From Candidatus Saccharimonadota bacterium (GTDB taxonomy: Bacteria; Patescibacteriota; Saccharimonadia; Saccharimonadales; Saccharimonadaceae), in the NCBI GenBank assembly GCA_009786195.1, contig WQTP01000038.1:1-32089 (forward strand): DNA of 32,089 bases, written 5' to 3'. Every line of letters begins with the position of its first letter. Within the stretch, counting starts at the first letter, position 1. The notes below the pieces were generated by a model. It was not told the origin of the DNA and ran no database searches. It saw only the letters and a list, made by a program, of their open reading frames with translations. This document shows, piece by piece, positions 6,490 to 15,299 of the stretch. A program made the position numbers and the translations under genes.

Positions 6490-9459
6490 GTGAAGATCCA
6501 AAAAAAGGCTCGAACAAACTGGTTCACGTGGGGTATTCGAGTCGGCGTGTTACTCGTCGCGACACTTTTGTTATCGGGCGTGTATGGTGTTGTGCAGTCC
6601 GGGGCGAATCAGATAGTCGAGCGACCCAGCCAATATAAACAGGTGATAATCGAGCTAAACAATGCTGATTACGTCGACATAACCGAACCAGATATCATTG
6701 TCGATCTACAGCAAAACGTTATAGAAAGTGCCAGAGAAAAGTTGTACAGGCAGATAGCAGGGCTTTCCTGTTACATAGAATTAGTTCGGGAATATGATAA
6801 CTTTCCACTAATTGCTTTTAGCGTCGATAGCACCTGTGAATCGTATCTCAAAATGAACCCGTTAGTGTCTCGTGTTAGTGAAAACAGACAATACGAGCCG
6901 CAGGCCTTTGACTATTCATCGCCAATCGATATTATCGACGGATCAATTGAAGAAGGATTTTCAGACGGGACAAATACCTATAGCGGGGCTGGACAAGCTA
7001 TCGTAATCATCGATTCCGGTGTTGACAAACATCACCCAGCGTTACAGGGGAAAGTGATCGCGGAAGCGTGTTTTGGATCTAATAGGATCATTCCGCTTAC
7101 TGATATGATAACAGGTGATGATGTACCAGGATATGTAAGGAGTCTATGTCCCGATGGAGTAGAATTTTCGGATGCTGAGGATTCTGGTCTCGACTGTAGC
7201 TATCTTTTACCCGATGATTGCGGTCATGGAACTATGGTGGCAGCAGCGGCGGTTATGTCGTATCATACTTATACTTCGCCATCATCCGGCGACATGGCTA
7301 AATTGCGCGGCGTGGCGACCGAAACGAAAATAGTTGCTATCCAGATTGATACAGTCGTAGCACTATCCGAGGATGGCGACGAATATATAGGAACTGCACT
7401 GTTTGATTCGGAAATATTAGCCGCTCTTGACTATGTGGCAACGCACGATTTTCCACTGCCAATTGCTGCGGTGAACATGAGTTTTGGCGGCGGGCTTTCG
7501 CATGAAGGTTTCTGCGATGGCTCTGACGCAATCTTTGCGGAAGTTTTTTCAATACTTAGACAAAAAGGTATCGCACCGATTGTAGCAGCTGGAAATGGCG
7601 GCGAATATGAACGCAATGTAATAAGTCCTCCGGGGTGCGTCGAGTCTGCCGTGACTGTGGCTGCTGTTAATAATAATGGAGCTAGATTAACTGATTATAC
7701 CAATAATGGTCGGGCCGTGGATTTGGCTGCTCCTGGTGGTGAAGGTGGCTGGCCGGAGTACGAGGGCGGCATGGTTTTGCCGCTGGCAACGACAACCGAA
7801 TATGTCAAAACTTCCGGAACGTCTTTCGCGGCACCGACGACAGCTGGCGCATTCGCGGTGCTACGTGAGAAAGCTCCAGATGCCTCAGTCGACGAGCTTG
7901 AAGCTATATTGCAGTCAACGGGCGCACCGATTTTTGATGACCGTGATGGTTTTTGGCCGTCGGAAAAACCATTGATCCAAGTCAATAAAGCACTAGCTGC
8001 ACTAGACGACCGAACGGCGGTTCGCGTCAGTAAAATCGAAATAAGCAAGAGCAGTGCCAAATGGGACGTGGCCAACAGAACGCGATCATTTGATTTAAGT
8101 GCTGCAGTATACGGTCTCAACAACCCTTCGCAAGACGTAACGTGGAGCATCACGGGCAATTTATCGAGCGATACCACAATCGATTCCACTGGTCATGTTG
8201 TCATGTCATTAAATGAAACAGGAGATGTGACGGTAATAGCCACGTCGGTTGCTGATTCCACGAAAAAAGCTTTCTTGATAGTTGGAGAGTTGGAAGTGAA
8301 CGAGCTGAAAGAGGGGGACTTTGATCCGGAGGATGAAGAGTTCATCACACAGCACACACTGAGCCCTGGTTCTATATTTTGTACTCCGAACCTGATCGAG
8401 CCCGGCAAGTCATATAAATGTTCAATGGATCCGCAAGTTGATATTGGATACGAAGCAATCAAGCCATATATAAAAGTTGAGTGGACACTTGAAATTCGTT
8501 CTTGGGAAGCATGCACAACAGAGGGCGAGCCCGATACCACAATTAACGCTAGCGGTGTTTTATACATTTCTGCGCAGGAATCTATTGGTAAAAATATATG
8601 CGTGTATGCAACGGTTAAGGGTAGGTATGAGGGAAGCATTATGCACATAGCATCGATCTTACCTATAGAAATCGGCGAAAATACTCACAAGCTAGAGGTG
8701 ACTTGCTATAGATACAGTTACGATAAATACCCCATGATGGCATGTAGCGCAGCTAGTAATATTAACCACACATTTGTTAATAGTCAACCTATAATCTGGT
8801 CAGTGTTAGGCGCTTCGAGCACCAGTACTGTAATTAGTGGCGATGATTGGGGTGGACATTGGGCTTGGTTAACTTTTGGGCCCGACGAAGAGAATATCGA
8901 ATTTACGGTGAGGGCTGCGCTGTCGGAGTATAGCGATGTATACGGAGAATATACATACATAGCGTATGATTGCAATAAATTCCCGGAGACATGTGATACG
9001 GTAGTGAACGTCACGGTCTGGCCATCTTTCGCTTCTGTGGTGCAAGGCGGGACTGAGCAATTTTGGGCCGAAGTCGAACGTGAAAACTTCTTTTTAGATC
9101 CTGGACAAGGTCTAACTTGGTCAATCTCCGGCAACGAAAAACCTGGCACTACGATCAATGACGGTTTGTTGACTGTTGCTGTCGACGAAACAGCGGATGA
9201 GATAATAGTTATGGCAACCTATCTCTCGAAAGTAGGTATGGCGACGGTGACAATCGTAAAAGTTAATACGCCAATCCAGGGTGATATTGACGGTGACGGT
9301 GCAGTAACCATGATTGATGCAATGTTAATAGCTCAGGCGGTGGTAGGTAGTGGTGGTCTTACTCCGGCACAAAGAGCAATCGCTGACATGGATGGTGATG
9401 GCGTCCTAACTATGGCTGACGTTGTGATGATTATGCGAAAAGCAGCGGGTATGTCCTAA
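6490..9459 (+). CDS. Secreted subtilisin-like (S8) serine protease with Ig-like repeats and a C-terminal dockerin
   Basis: The 989-residue protein has an N-terminal signal or anchor helix (about residues 14-36), a propeptide region, and an S8 peptidase domain (about 150-500). Its triad is Asp175 (IIDSGVDKHHP), His246 (GHGTMVAAAA) and Ser445 (TSGTSFAAPT), with the oxyanion Asn369 (AAGNGG). Four Ig/Big-like beta modules follow, sharing a core such as WSI.G....TTI....G (starting near 544, 670, 775 and 873). At about 931-985 are two calcium-binding dockerin repeats (GDIDGDGAVTMIDAM and ADMDGDGVLTMADVV). Dockerins normally bind cohesins; no cohesin is visible here. The GTG start follows AGGAGG by 7 nt. 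ATA and AGA codons are commoner than in core genes nearby. Likely a surface or released protease. Confidence 0.93.
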   Translation: MKIQKKARTNWFTWGIRVGVLLVATLLLSGVYGVVQSGANQIVERPSQYKQVIIELNNADYVDITEPDIIVDLQQNVIESAREKLYRQIAGLSCYIELVREYDNFPLIAFSVDSTCESYLKMNPLVSRVSENRQYEPQAFDYSSPIDIIDGSIEEGFSDGTNTYSGAGQAIVIIDSGVDKHHPALQGKVIAEACFGSNRIIPLTDMITGDDVPGYVRSLCPDGVEFSDAEDSGLDCSYLLPDDCGHGTMVAAAAVMSYHTYTSPSSGDMAKLRGVATETKIVAIQIDTVVALSEDGDEYIGTALFDSEILAALDYVATHDFPLPIAAVNMSFGGGLSHEGFCDGSDAIFAEVFSILRQKGIAPIVAAGNGGEYERNVISPPGCVESAVTVAAVNNNGARLTDYTNNGRAVDLAAPGGEGGWPEYEGGMVLPLATTTEYVKTSGTSFAAPTTAGAFAVLREKAPDASVDELEAILQSTGAPIFDDRDGFWPSEKPLIQVNKALAALDDRTAVRVSKIEISKSSAKWDVANRTRSFDLSAAVYGLNNPSQDVTWSITGNLSSDTTIDSTGHVVMSLNETGDVTVIATSVADSTKKAFLIVGELEVNELKEGDFDPEDEEFITQHTLSPGSIFCTPNLIEPGKSYKCSMDPQVDIGYEAIKPYIKVEWTLEIRSWEACTTEGEPDTTINASGVLYISAQESIGKNICVYATVKGRYEGSIMHIASILPIEIGENTHKLEVTCYRYSYDKYPMMACSAASNINHTFVNSQPIIWSVLGASSTSTVISGDDWGGHWAWLTFGPDEENIEFTVRAALSEYSDVYGEYTYIAYDCNKFPETCDTVVNVTVWPSFASVVQGGTEQFWAEVERENFFLDPGQGLTWSISGNEKPGTTINDGLLTVAVDETADEIIVMATYLSKVGMATVTIVKVNTPIQGDIDGDGAVTMIDAMLIAQAVVGSGGLTPAQRAIADMDGDGVLTMADVVMIMRKAAGMS

Positions 9460-9480
9460 ATTAACGGTCTCTAGCGAAAA

Positions 9481-9879
9481 TTATTTCTTGATAGTGGGTT
9501 TCTTGGTGGTTGCTTTAGCGGCTGGCTTCTTTGGGGGAGTTTTCTTGGCCACGGGCTTCGCGGTAGTTTTGGCGACTGGTTTAGCGGCTGTTTTGGCGGT
9601 GGTTGATGTGACGGTTTTTTTGACAGTGACAATTTTGACACCAGCTTGTTTAGCGATAGCGGACAAATGTGACATACGACGTGCGGCGGCAGCCTGACTC
9701 AACAAGTTTTTCTTGACTGCGGTGTCGATTTTACTCTGAGCTTCGCGCAGAGTGTCGAATGATGGTTTAGCTTCGAATGTTTTTACCGCGGTACGCATAA
9801 CACGTTTGGTGCGCAAATTACGAGCGTAACGACGCTGATCCTGTTTCATTTTTTTGGTTGCTGATTTAATAATCGGCAT
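9481..9879 (-). CDS. rpsT: 30S ribosomal protein S20 with a long Lys/Ala/Pro-rich tail
   Basis: S20 binds 16S rRNA early in 30S assembly. Residues 1 to about 85 match the family: MPIIKSATKKMKQDQRRYARN, then KRVMRTAVKTFEA, then AAARRMSHLSAIAKQAG. The family is usually about 85-90 residues; here a roughly 47-residue tail of repeated (K)PVAK/TTAK/PKKP units extends it to 132. The ATG at 9879 gives the canonical N-terminus, 7 nt after GAGAGGAG. A longer in-frame reading 19 codons upstream is rejected. Codon use in the tail is that of the host. The gene is convergent with the protease gene (21-base gap) and divergent from the 10048 operon. Confidence 0.88.
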   Translation of the reverse strand: MPIIKSATKKMKQDQRRYARNLRTKRVMRTAVKTFEAKPSFDTLREAQSKIDTAVKKNLLSQAAAARRMSHLSAIAKQAGVKIVTVKKTVTSTTAKTAAKPVAKTTAKPVAKKTPPKKPAAKATTKKPTIKK

Positions 9880-9936
9880 AAGATAACTCCTCTCGCGGCG
9901 ATCCAAAGACCGGTGACGCGTTAAACTAACTGCCAT

Positions 9937-9965
9937 ATTCTACATGAAACCAAAGAGAAAATCAA
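9937..9965 (-). promoter_or_regulatory. Promoter of rpsT
   Basis: On the minus strand: -35 TTGATT (9960-9965), 17-bp spacer, -10 TAGAAT (9937-9942). The leader to the ATG would be about 50 nt. The -35 lies 3 bp from the -35 of the divergent promoter at 9969-9997. Confidence 0.6.
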
Positions 9966-9968
9966 TAG

Positions 9969-9997
9969 TTGACCAGTAGAGCGTCAGCTGTTATTAT
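9969..9997 (+). promoter_or_regulatory. Promoter of the 10048-13684 surface-protein operon
   Basis: TTGACC (9969-9974), 17-bp spacer, then extended -10 TGTTATTAT (hexamer 9992-9997). Transcription would begin near 10004, giving a leader of about 45 nt with a GAGAGGAGGG ribosome binding site. Confidence 0.65.
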
Positions 9998-10047
9998 TGG
10001 TAGAGAATGGTTATGTTTACATGTTTAATGTGAGAGGAGGGCGAGGT

Positions 10048-10551
10048 ATGGAGACAGAAACTAACACAGAGTCAGTCAAGCGAAAGTTACCGGTGGGTAT
10101 CATTATTGTTGTCTTAGTTGTCGCATTAGTGATAGGTGCAGGTATAGCAGCGTGGGCAACGGGGTATTTATATGTCGGTTTCAAGAATTCTAAACAAGAG
10201 GCCGTGGTGCACACATCAGTGTGCGATCATGATGTCCAAAAAAGATTCTTTGACGAATATACTAATGTTTCTCATGATGAGAATAAACTAAAGAGCATAC
10301 ACAATGATATAACATCCGATGATAACTGGGAAAAAGATCCGAATTGTCTGATGATTATATTTTTATACGCGACACTAAACGAGGTGAAGGATCAACCGCT
10401 AGCCCAGAAAATGCTTGATGAAATAAAGGATCTCAGCGCAAAAGGTATAAATCCCAGTGGAGAATTCTTTAACCCGAATTGGTCGCACATGCGCATTATG
10501 ACGAAAATGGTGCCGGGAGGAATTGAAGGATCGGGATCTGAGGAGGTATAG
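10048..10551 (+). CDS. Membrane-anchored protein of unknown function, first gene of the surface operon
   Basis: I do not recognise the family. The 167-residue protein has a hydrophilic N-terminus (METETNTESVKRKLP), one transmembrane helix (about 15-38, glycine/alanine-rich) and a mostly helical, charged domain of about 120 residues outside. It has two cysteines, in SVCDHDVQKRF and DPNCLMI, which could pair. The ATG at 10048 follows GAGGAGGG closely; the frame is open 17 codons upstream, but that start lacks a ribosome binding site. Its stop is one base before the ATG of the giant secreted protein and carries that gene's ribosome binding site. The two are therefore co-expressed, suggesting that the small protein helps anchor, fold or export the large one (inference). 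Confidence 0.8.
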   Translation: METETNTESVKRKLPVGIIIVVLVVALVIGAGIAAWATGYLYVGFKNSKQEAVVHTSVCDHDVQKRFFDEYTNVSHDENKLKSIHNDITSDDNWEKDPNCLMIIFLYATLNEVKDQPLAQKMLDEIKDLSAKGINPSGEFFNPNWSHMRIMTKMVPGGIEGSGSEEV

Positions 10552-10552
10552 T

Positions 10553-13500
10553 ATGGTGCGCATTACACATATTTGGCGTAATAAATTCGTAATGGTCGTA
10601 TCGTTTGTAGTCCTGGCGACAATGGCCGCTATGTCTAATACTGATATTGTTCATGCAGAGAATTGCTCTAATACTGGTGCTACTTGCTACAACTCCGTGA
10701 CCGCGGACTTGCCGAGTTATTGTGATCGTATAGGTAGTAACAGATGCGCTGGGCCGTGGTTTTCGGATCCCGGTTCTTCTTATTATAGTATAGGTATAAC
10801 TATTGATTGGAATCAAACTGGGGATGTTAATGTTATGATTAGAGGGGCTGGCTATAGTAAGTTTAGTAGCCAGGATAATGTTTACTCTACTGGTTTAAGC
10901 ATGAATAATGTATTTTATAGTAATGGAACAATGCCATATCCTTTAAGCTCTAGTGGCGCTCAGGGATGGGAAACTACAGCATTACATAGTGTGTCTAGCG
11001 ACTATAACTATAGAGGAACTACTCAAAATGGAAATGGTAATTGGACTAATCAAGGTTCTGAAATATCGGCGAAACTTAACTTGGCAAGAGCGGGAGTGAC
11101 AAACGTACTGCCGAGACCAGGAGAGACTAAAACCATTCAAGTCCCGATGTTCTCTTGTTTTACAATTAATAATACAACTCCTCCTTCGGGTTGGAATCAA
11201 CCATCATCCTACGCATACCCATCCTGTGATACTTCAATGGTTCCGATTCAAGTAACCAGGAGGTCCGCTCCTCAATGGAACATTTCTGTCACCACCACCA
11301 TCGACAAAACTACCGCGTTGCCCGGCGAAACAGTTACCTGGAAACACACTATGCGAGAAAGTAATAACTCAGACGTTAGACACGATGAGGGCGACTGGAT
11401 AGGCGAAACCGGAGATACTCTAGTGAGACCGACTGGCAACATATATCAATATACCAACACCACTGGTGTTGCACCAGTGGTGCAGAATAAAATAGAATGT
11501 GTTGTTCCCAACGGTACTTATAGAATTGCATCCGCTGCTGTCCCGGCGATGCGTTTAGATGTTAGTGGAGGATTGAATAACGGTAATGCTATCATCTACG
11601 AAGGTTCTACTCAAACCTGGACGCTCACTTGTGGAACGGATGGTTTTTACACTATCAAAAACGTCAGACCAGAAGGTAGCGGTTCGAATGGTCAAGTACT
11701 CGATGTGGCGTGGGGTCTCACTTTATCTGGTACTAGCGTGGGTGTTTATGATAACAATGGTACTGCTGCTCAGAAATGGCGCATCGTACCAATTGATTCT
11801 ACTAGTGGTAATTACAGGATTTACAATCAAAGTGGATTAGCTCTAGATATTAATGGAGGCACATATACTAATAACACAAGGGTACAAGTATGGTTGCCTA
11901 ATGGCACACACGCTCAGGGATGGAAAGTTTTGAATACTAGCACTAATAGTGAAATTTTCCCAACAACACTTGTGTATAATGAAAGTAAAGGTACTAATAG
12001 CGCTAAGCTGCCGGCCAGCTGGCACATGTTTAATGATAAAGCAGTTAGCTATACAATAACGAGCGCTGATGTTGGCAAAAAAGTCTGCCAACTGGTGCGT
12101 TCCAACTGGAGTTATAGCAATAACTTCCGTGACAAAGACTCTGATCCGAAATGTGTGACAGTTCAAAATCCTTACGCATACGAATTAATCCCAGAAACCA
12201 CCGTAGTTGATGGGGGTGGGGGTACGGGCGGAGATGTTACTTATGGCGACCGAGCTAGATTTAAAGGTAATATTCGCAATACAGGTCCGGATAATAGTCG
12301 CGAAACCGATTGGGAAGCTTTTATTTTTGTGATCCCCAGAGGTGGCGGTACAGCTGAAGCCCAGAGTAGAACTGTGGGTGGCACACTGAGCAACTCTGTT
12401 ATTAACAGCGTTTATCATCTCGTAAATGTTCGAGATTACGAGTTTGTTGGTAGTCACACTAATCCTCATAACTGTGTGGTTCACAGCACCAGGGGTATCT
12501 TTTCACCCGACAGTATTAGTAATAGTGAAATAGTTTGTCAAACTGGCGATTTAACAGATCGGCTAAATACTCTCGATCTTGGTGATCAATTCTGTTTCGC
12601 TATTCGTGTTTGGCCGTCCTGGGCGTCGCCAGATTATCCGACTCCGGCCAACGACTATAGTTACTCCCGCCCAGCCTGCCTGACTATCAGCAAATCTCCC
12701 CAGATCCAGCTACGAGGGGCTGACTCGAGGTCCGGAGCTGCTAGATTTGGTCAGACAGTGCTCACAGATAGTAAATACAAGGGTGGTTTTGAGGGTAACT
12801 TTTCTGCTAACGAGCAACGTGGTTCTTGGAGTCAGTTTGGACTATTAAGTAACGGTGGAATCACTAATTTTGGCGCTAACGGCTACACTTTTGCAACCGC
12901 CGACAGTCGATCAAAAGCCTGCAAATTGCACTTCGCTAACGTAGTTGATGGTAGCGCCAATTGTGACGGTAGCCTGAGCGGCAACTTTGGTCAAACTGAT
13001 CGAATCATCACTATCCCCAAAGTAGCTGAGTGGAGTGCTGCTGACTTACAAGGATTCGCTAACGTAGGTCAAATCAAAGAACTGACCAATATCTCATTTA
13101 GTTTAGAGGGTCTCGAATCCGGCACGTACTATCTCAAGCAAAGTACCACTATTGAAGCGAGTCGACTCAGCAAGAATCAGCGCCTGGTCCTAGTGGCTGC
13201 TGACCCTAATCACACTATCACCATCGCTGGCAACATCGAAGTCAACCCAACCGACAGATACGACGATTTGAGAGAAATCCCTTCACTCACGGTGATCGCT
13301 GACAAAATCTACGTCCAAGGTTTTAGTAGTATCAGCGGTAATCGAATTGAGAAAATCTTTGGCACTTACATCGCTAAAGAACGTTTCAATACCTGTAACC
13401 TCGGCACAGATAGTGCTCTTGCCGGCATAGCAACCTATAACTCAGCTTCAGTCGACCAAGAAGGACTTTGCCAAAACCAACTAACCGTCCAGGGTGCAGT

Positions 13501-13684
13501 TATTAGCCGAGACCGACCCAATTTCTGGCGCACTTATGGTGCTAGTAGAGATGATGCCAGCGCACCATCCGAAATCTTTCAATATACTCCCAACCTCTAT
13601 CTCACGCCCTTTACCCTTGGCATCAACGACGGTGCTAACGACTGGCGATTAACCGACCTAAGACAGTTACCAGCGAGGTTGTAG
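10553..13684 (+). CDS. Large secreted surface protein with an inserted ricin-type beta-trefoil lectin domain
   Basis: The 1043-residue protein starts with a signal peptide (about residues 1-34, ending near VHAEN). A Cys-containing N-terminal region follows to about 240, then a beta-sandwich module beginning ISVTTTIDKTTALPGETVTWKH. That module appears split by a ricin-type trefoil (about 313-460) with the Q-x-W signatures TQTW, QKWRI and QGWKV. The module then resumes with YTITSADVGKKVCQ....KCVTVQNPYAYEL. A glycine-rich hinge (VDGGGGTGGD) and another sandwich domain follow. The C-terminal part (about 850-1043) has a repetitive, beta-helix-like character (IYVQGF, LTVQGAVISR). I see no LPXTG or C-terminal helix. 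The ATG at 10553 is set by GAGGAGG 7 nt upstream. The lectin fold suggests binding to host or matrix glycans. Confidence 0.88.
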   Translation: MVRITHIWRNKFVMVVSFVVLATMAAMSNTDIVHAENCSNTGATCYNSVTADLPSYCDRIGSNRCAGPWFSDPGSSYYSIGITIDWNQTGDVNVMIRGAGYSKFSSQDNVYSTGLSMNNVFYSNGTMPYPLSSSGAQGWETTALHSVSSDYNYRGTTQNGNGNWTNQGSEISAKLNLARAGVTNVLPRPGETKTIQVPMFSCFTINNTTPPSGWNQPSSYAYPSCDTSMVPIQVTRRSAPQWNISVTTTIDKTTALPGETVTWKHTMRESNNSDVRHDEGDWIGETGDTLVRPTGNIYQYTNTTGVAPVVQNKIECVVPNGTYRIASAAVPAMRLDVSGGLNNGNAIIYEGSTQTWTLTCGTDGFYTIKNVRPEGSGSNGQVLDVAWGLTLSGTSVGVYDNNGTAAQKWRIVPIDSTSGNYRIYNQSGLALDINGGTYTNNTRVQVWLPNGTHAQGWKVLNTSTNSEIFPTTLVYNESKGTNSAKLPASWHMFNDKAVSYTITSADVGKKVCQLVRSNWSYSNNFRDKDSDPKCVTVQNPYAYELIPETTVVDGGGGTGGDVTYGDRARFKGNIRNTGPDNSRETDWEAFIFVIPRGGGTAEAQSRTVGGTLSNSVINSVYHLVNVRDYEFVGSHTNPHNCVVHSTRGIFSPDSISNSEIVCQTGDLTDRLNTLDLGDQFCFAIRVWPSWASPDYPTPANDYSYSRPACLTISKSPQIQLRGADSRSGAARFGQTVLTDSKYKGGFEGNFSANEQRGSWSQFGLLSNGGITNFGANGYTFATADSRSKACKLHFANVVDGSANCDGSLSGNFGQTDRIITIPKVAEWSAADLQGFANVGQIKELTNISFSLEGLESGTYYLKQSTTIEASRLSKNQRLVLVAADPNHTITIAGNIEVNPTDRYDDLREIPSLTVIADKIYVQGFSSISGNRIEKIFGTYIAKERFNTCNLGTDSALAGIATYNSASVDQEGLCQNQLTVQGAVISRDRPNFWRTYGASRDDASAPSEIFQYTPNLYLTPFTLGINDGANDWRLTDLRQLPARL

Positions 13685-13691
13685 AGGGTGG

Positions 13692-13721
13692 TTGACTTTC
13701 GCAAGATACTTATGCTAAAAT
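13692..13721 (+). promoter_or_regulatory. Promoter of the DHH-like gene
   Basis: TTGACT (13692-13697), 18-bp spacer, extended -10 TGCTAAAAT (hexamer 13716-13721). The gene starts at 13744 with an AAGAGG site, so this one is leadered (about 16 nt). Confidence 0.6.
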
Positions 13722-13743
13722 AACAGGTAAGAGGTAAACAAAA

Positions 13744-15279
13744 ATGAATGAAAAATCACCTCGTAGTCAGTTAGTAACTAAAATTAAAGACACTAATAAT
13801 GTTTTAGTGACTGTTTCGCGTAATCCAAATGTCGATCAGTTAGCTGCGGCACTAGGTTTGACGTTCGTGCTCGATAAGATGGGCAAACACGCTACAGCAG
13901 TATTCAGCGGCGAAATTCCACCCGCCATTAATTTTCTTGAACCAGAAAAAACTTTCGAAGGTACGGTCGATTCTTTGCGCGATTTTGTGATTTCTTTAGA
14001 TAAAGAAAAAGCTGATCGCTTACGTTATAAAGTCGAAGGTGATCTGGTCAAGATTTATATCACTCCCTATAAAACTACCATTTCTGAAAAAGATTTAGAA
14101 TTCAACGAAGGTGATTTTAATATTGAACTAGTGGTTGCTGTTGGTGTAGAGCAAAAAGACTACCTTGACGAAGCTATTACCGCGCATGGCCGTCTTTTGC
14201 ATGATGCGACAGTAGCTACTCTAGCTCTGGGTGAAGAAGGTAAAAACACTTTCGGCACTATTAATTGGCAAGAAATCGAAGCTAGTAGCCTCTCAGAGAT
14301 GGTGGCTAATCTGGTTGATGATTTATCAGATAAAGAAAACCAATTACTAGATGAACAAATTGCCACAGCGTTACTGACGGGCGTAGTGGCAGCGACCGAC
14401 CAATTTCGCAATGAAAAAACTTCAGCCAATGTTATGACTCTCGCGGCTAGTTTGATGGCTAAGGGGGCTAATCAACAACTAATAGCCAGTGAACTTTCAG
14501 CATCTGACAAAACACCGGCGGCTGATTCTGATTCAACCGAGATCGAAGAAACCGAAGAAACTAAAGAAACCGAAGATCAGCCCGAACCCGAAACTCCCGA
14601 AACTCCTGAAACTCTAATGATCAATCGTAATCTTACCCCGGAGGCTGATATTCATATTGCTACTGATGCCAAAACTGTGGCCGAAGAACATAATCGAGAT
14701 GCTTTATCAACGGTCCAAGAACGATTGGCGGCTATCACTAACACACGAGACGCGACTTCTCCAGAGTCAGAAGTAAGACCAAATTCCACTCGAATTCCGG
14801 CATCTATTAATGATACAATTCCAAAACCATCTTCAGTTTTCGCACCAGAGTTACCGCCAGCTAGTTCGAATTCAACTATAACCCCAGCTACATCCGACGA
14901 AACTGAACTGGATGTTCTAATGGCCAGTAATAAAACTATCACTAATCATGCTTCTCCCTATGTTGAGAGCTCTATCGGCGCACCGCTAAATTCCGCTATA
15001 GCTAACAGTGACGAACCACCCACGATAGATCCTTTTGCGACGAATAAACCTCCTGCTCCTATATCGACAGTTGACACAATAACATCAGTACCACCACTAA
15101 CAGTACCGCCATTCACTTCACCTAACATTGAACTACCCCCACCCCCACCTCCTCCGCCACCCCCTTCGGGCCTGGGCCAATTACCACCATTACCAACAAC
15201 CCCGCCAACTACTGATCCAATGTTTCCGCAACTTACTACCAATCCGAGTGATCCAACAGAATATCAGATACCAAACTAG
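13744..15279 (+). CDS. Degenerate DHH-family protein in the nrnA position, with a long acidic/proline-rich tail
   Basis: Residues 1 to about 255 follow the DHH phosphoesterase (NrnA-like) pattern: TVSRNPNVDQLAAALGL matches motif I, NTFGTINWQEIEASSLSEMV matches the segment after the DHH motif, and LLTGVVAATDQFRN matches motif IV. The metal ligands are mostly gone. The motif I His is Ser25 and its first Asp is Asn29, and no DHH triplet is present (LALGEEGKN occupies that place). Residues 256-511 are low complexity: Glu/Thr/Pro repeats and a nine-proline run, then PPLPTTPPTT. NrnA/DhhP members are normally 310-340 residues. The placement before truB and rpsO matches the usual rbfA-nrnA-truB-rpsO order. 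I infer a non-enzymatic or altered-substrate descendant of nrnA. Confidence 0.75.
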   Translation: MNEKSPRSQLVTKIKDTNNVLVTVSRNPNVDQLAAALGLTFVLDKMGKHATAVFSGEIPPAINFLEPEKTFEGTVDSLRDFVISLDKEKADRLRYKVEGDLVKIYITPYKTTISEKDLEFNEGDFNIELVVAVGVEQKDYLDEAITAHGRLLHDATVATLALGEEGKNTFGTINWQEIEASSLSEMVANLVDDLSDKENQLLDEQIATALLTGVVAATDQFRNEKTSANVMTLAASLMAKGANQQLIASELSASDKTPAADSDSTEIEETEETKETEDQPEPETPETPETLMINRNLTPEADIHIATDAKTVAEEHNRDALSTVQERLAAITNTRDATSPESEVRPNSTRIPASINDTIPKPSSVFAPELPPASSNSTITPATSDETELDVLMASNKTITNHASPYVESSIGAPLNSAIANSDEPPTIDPFATNKPPAPISTVDTITSVPPLTVPPFTSPNIELPPPPPPPPPPSGLGQLPPLPTTPPTTDPMFPQLTTNPSDPTEYQIPN

Positions 15280-15284
15280 TAATT

Positions 15285-15293
15285 TGTTATAAT
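15285..15293 (+). promoter_or_regulatory. Extended -10 of truB, predicted leaderless
   Basis: TGTTATAAT ends 6 nt before the GTG at 15300, with no ribosome binding site in the gap. It lies just after the stop of the preceding gene. Confidence 0.6.
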
Positions 15294-15299
15294 AACCAA

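Noticed and set aside
9880-9936. 19-residue N-terminal extension of S20
   Set aside because: It covers the ribosome binding site and leader, and the family begins at MPIIKSA.
14958-15242. A glycine-rich minus-strand frame with a poly-Gly run
   Set aside because: It is the complement of the proline-rich tail of the DHH-like protein; the run of GGN codons is the mirror of the poly-Pro codons.
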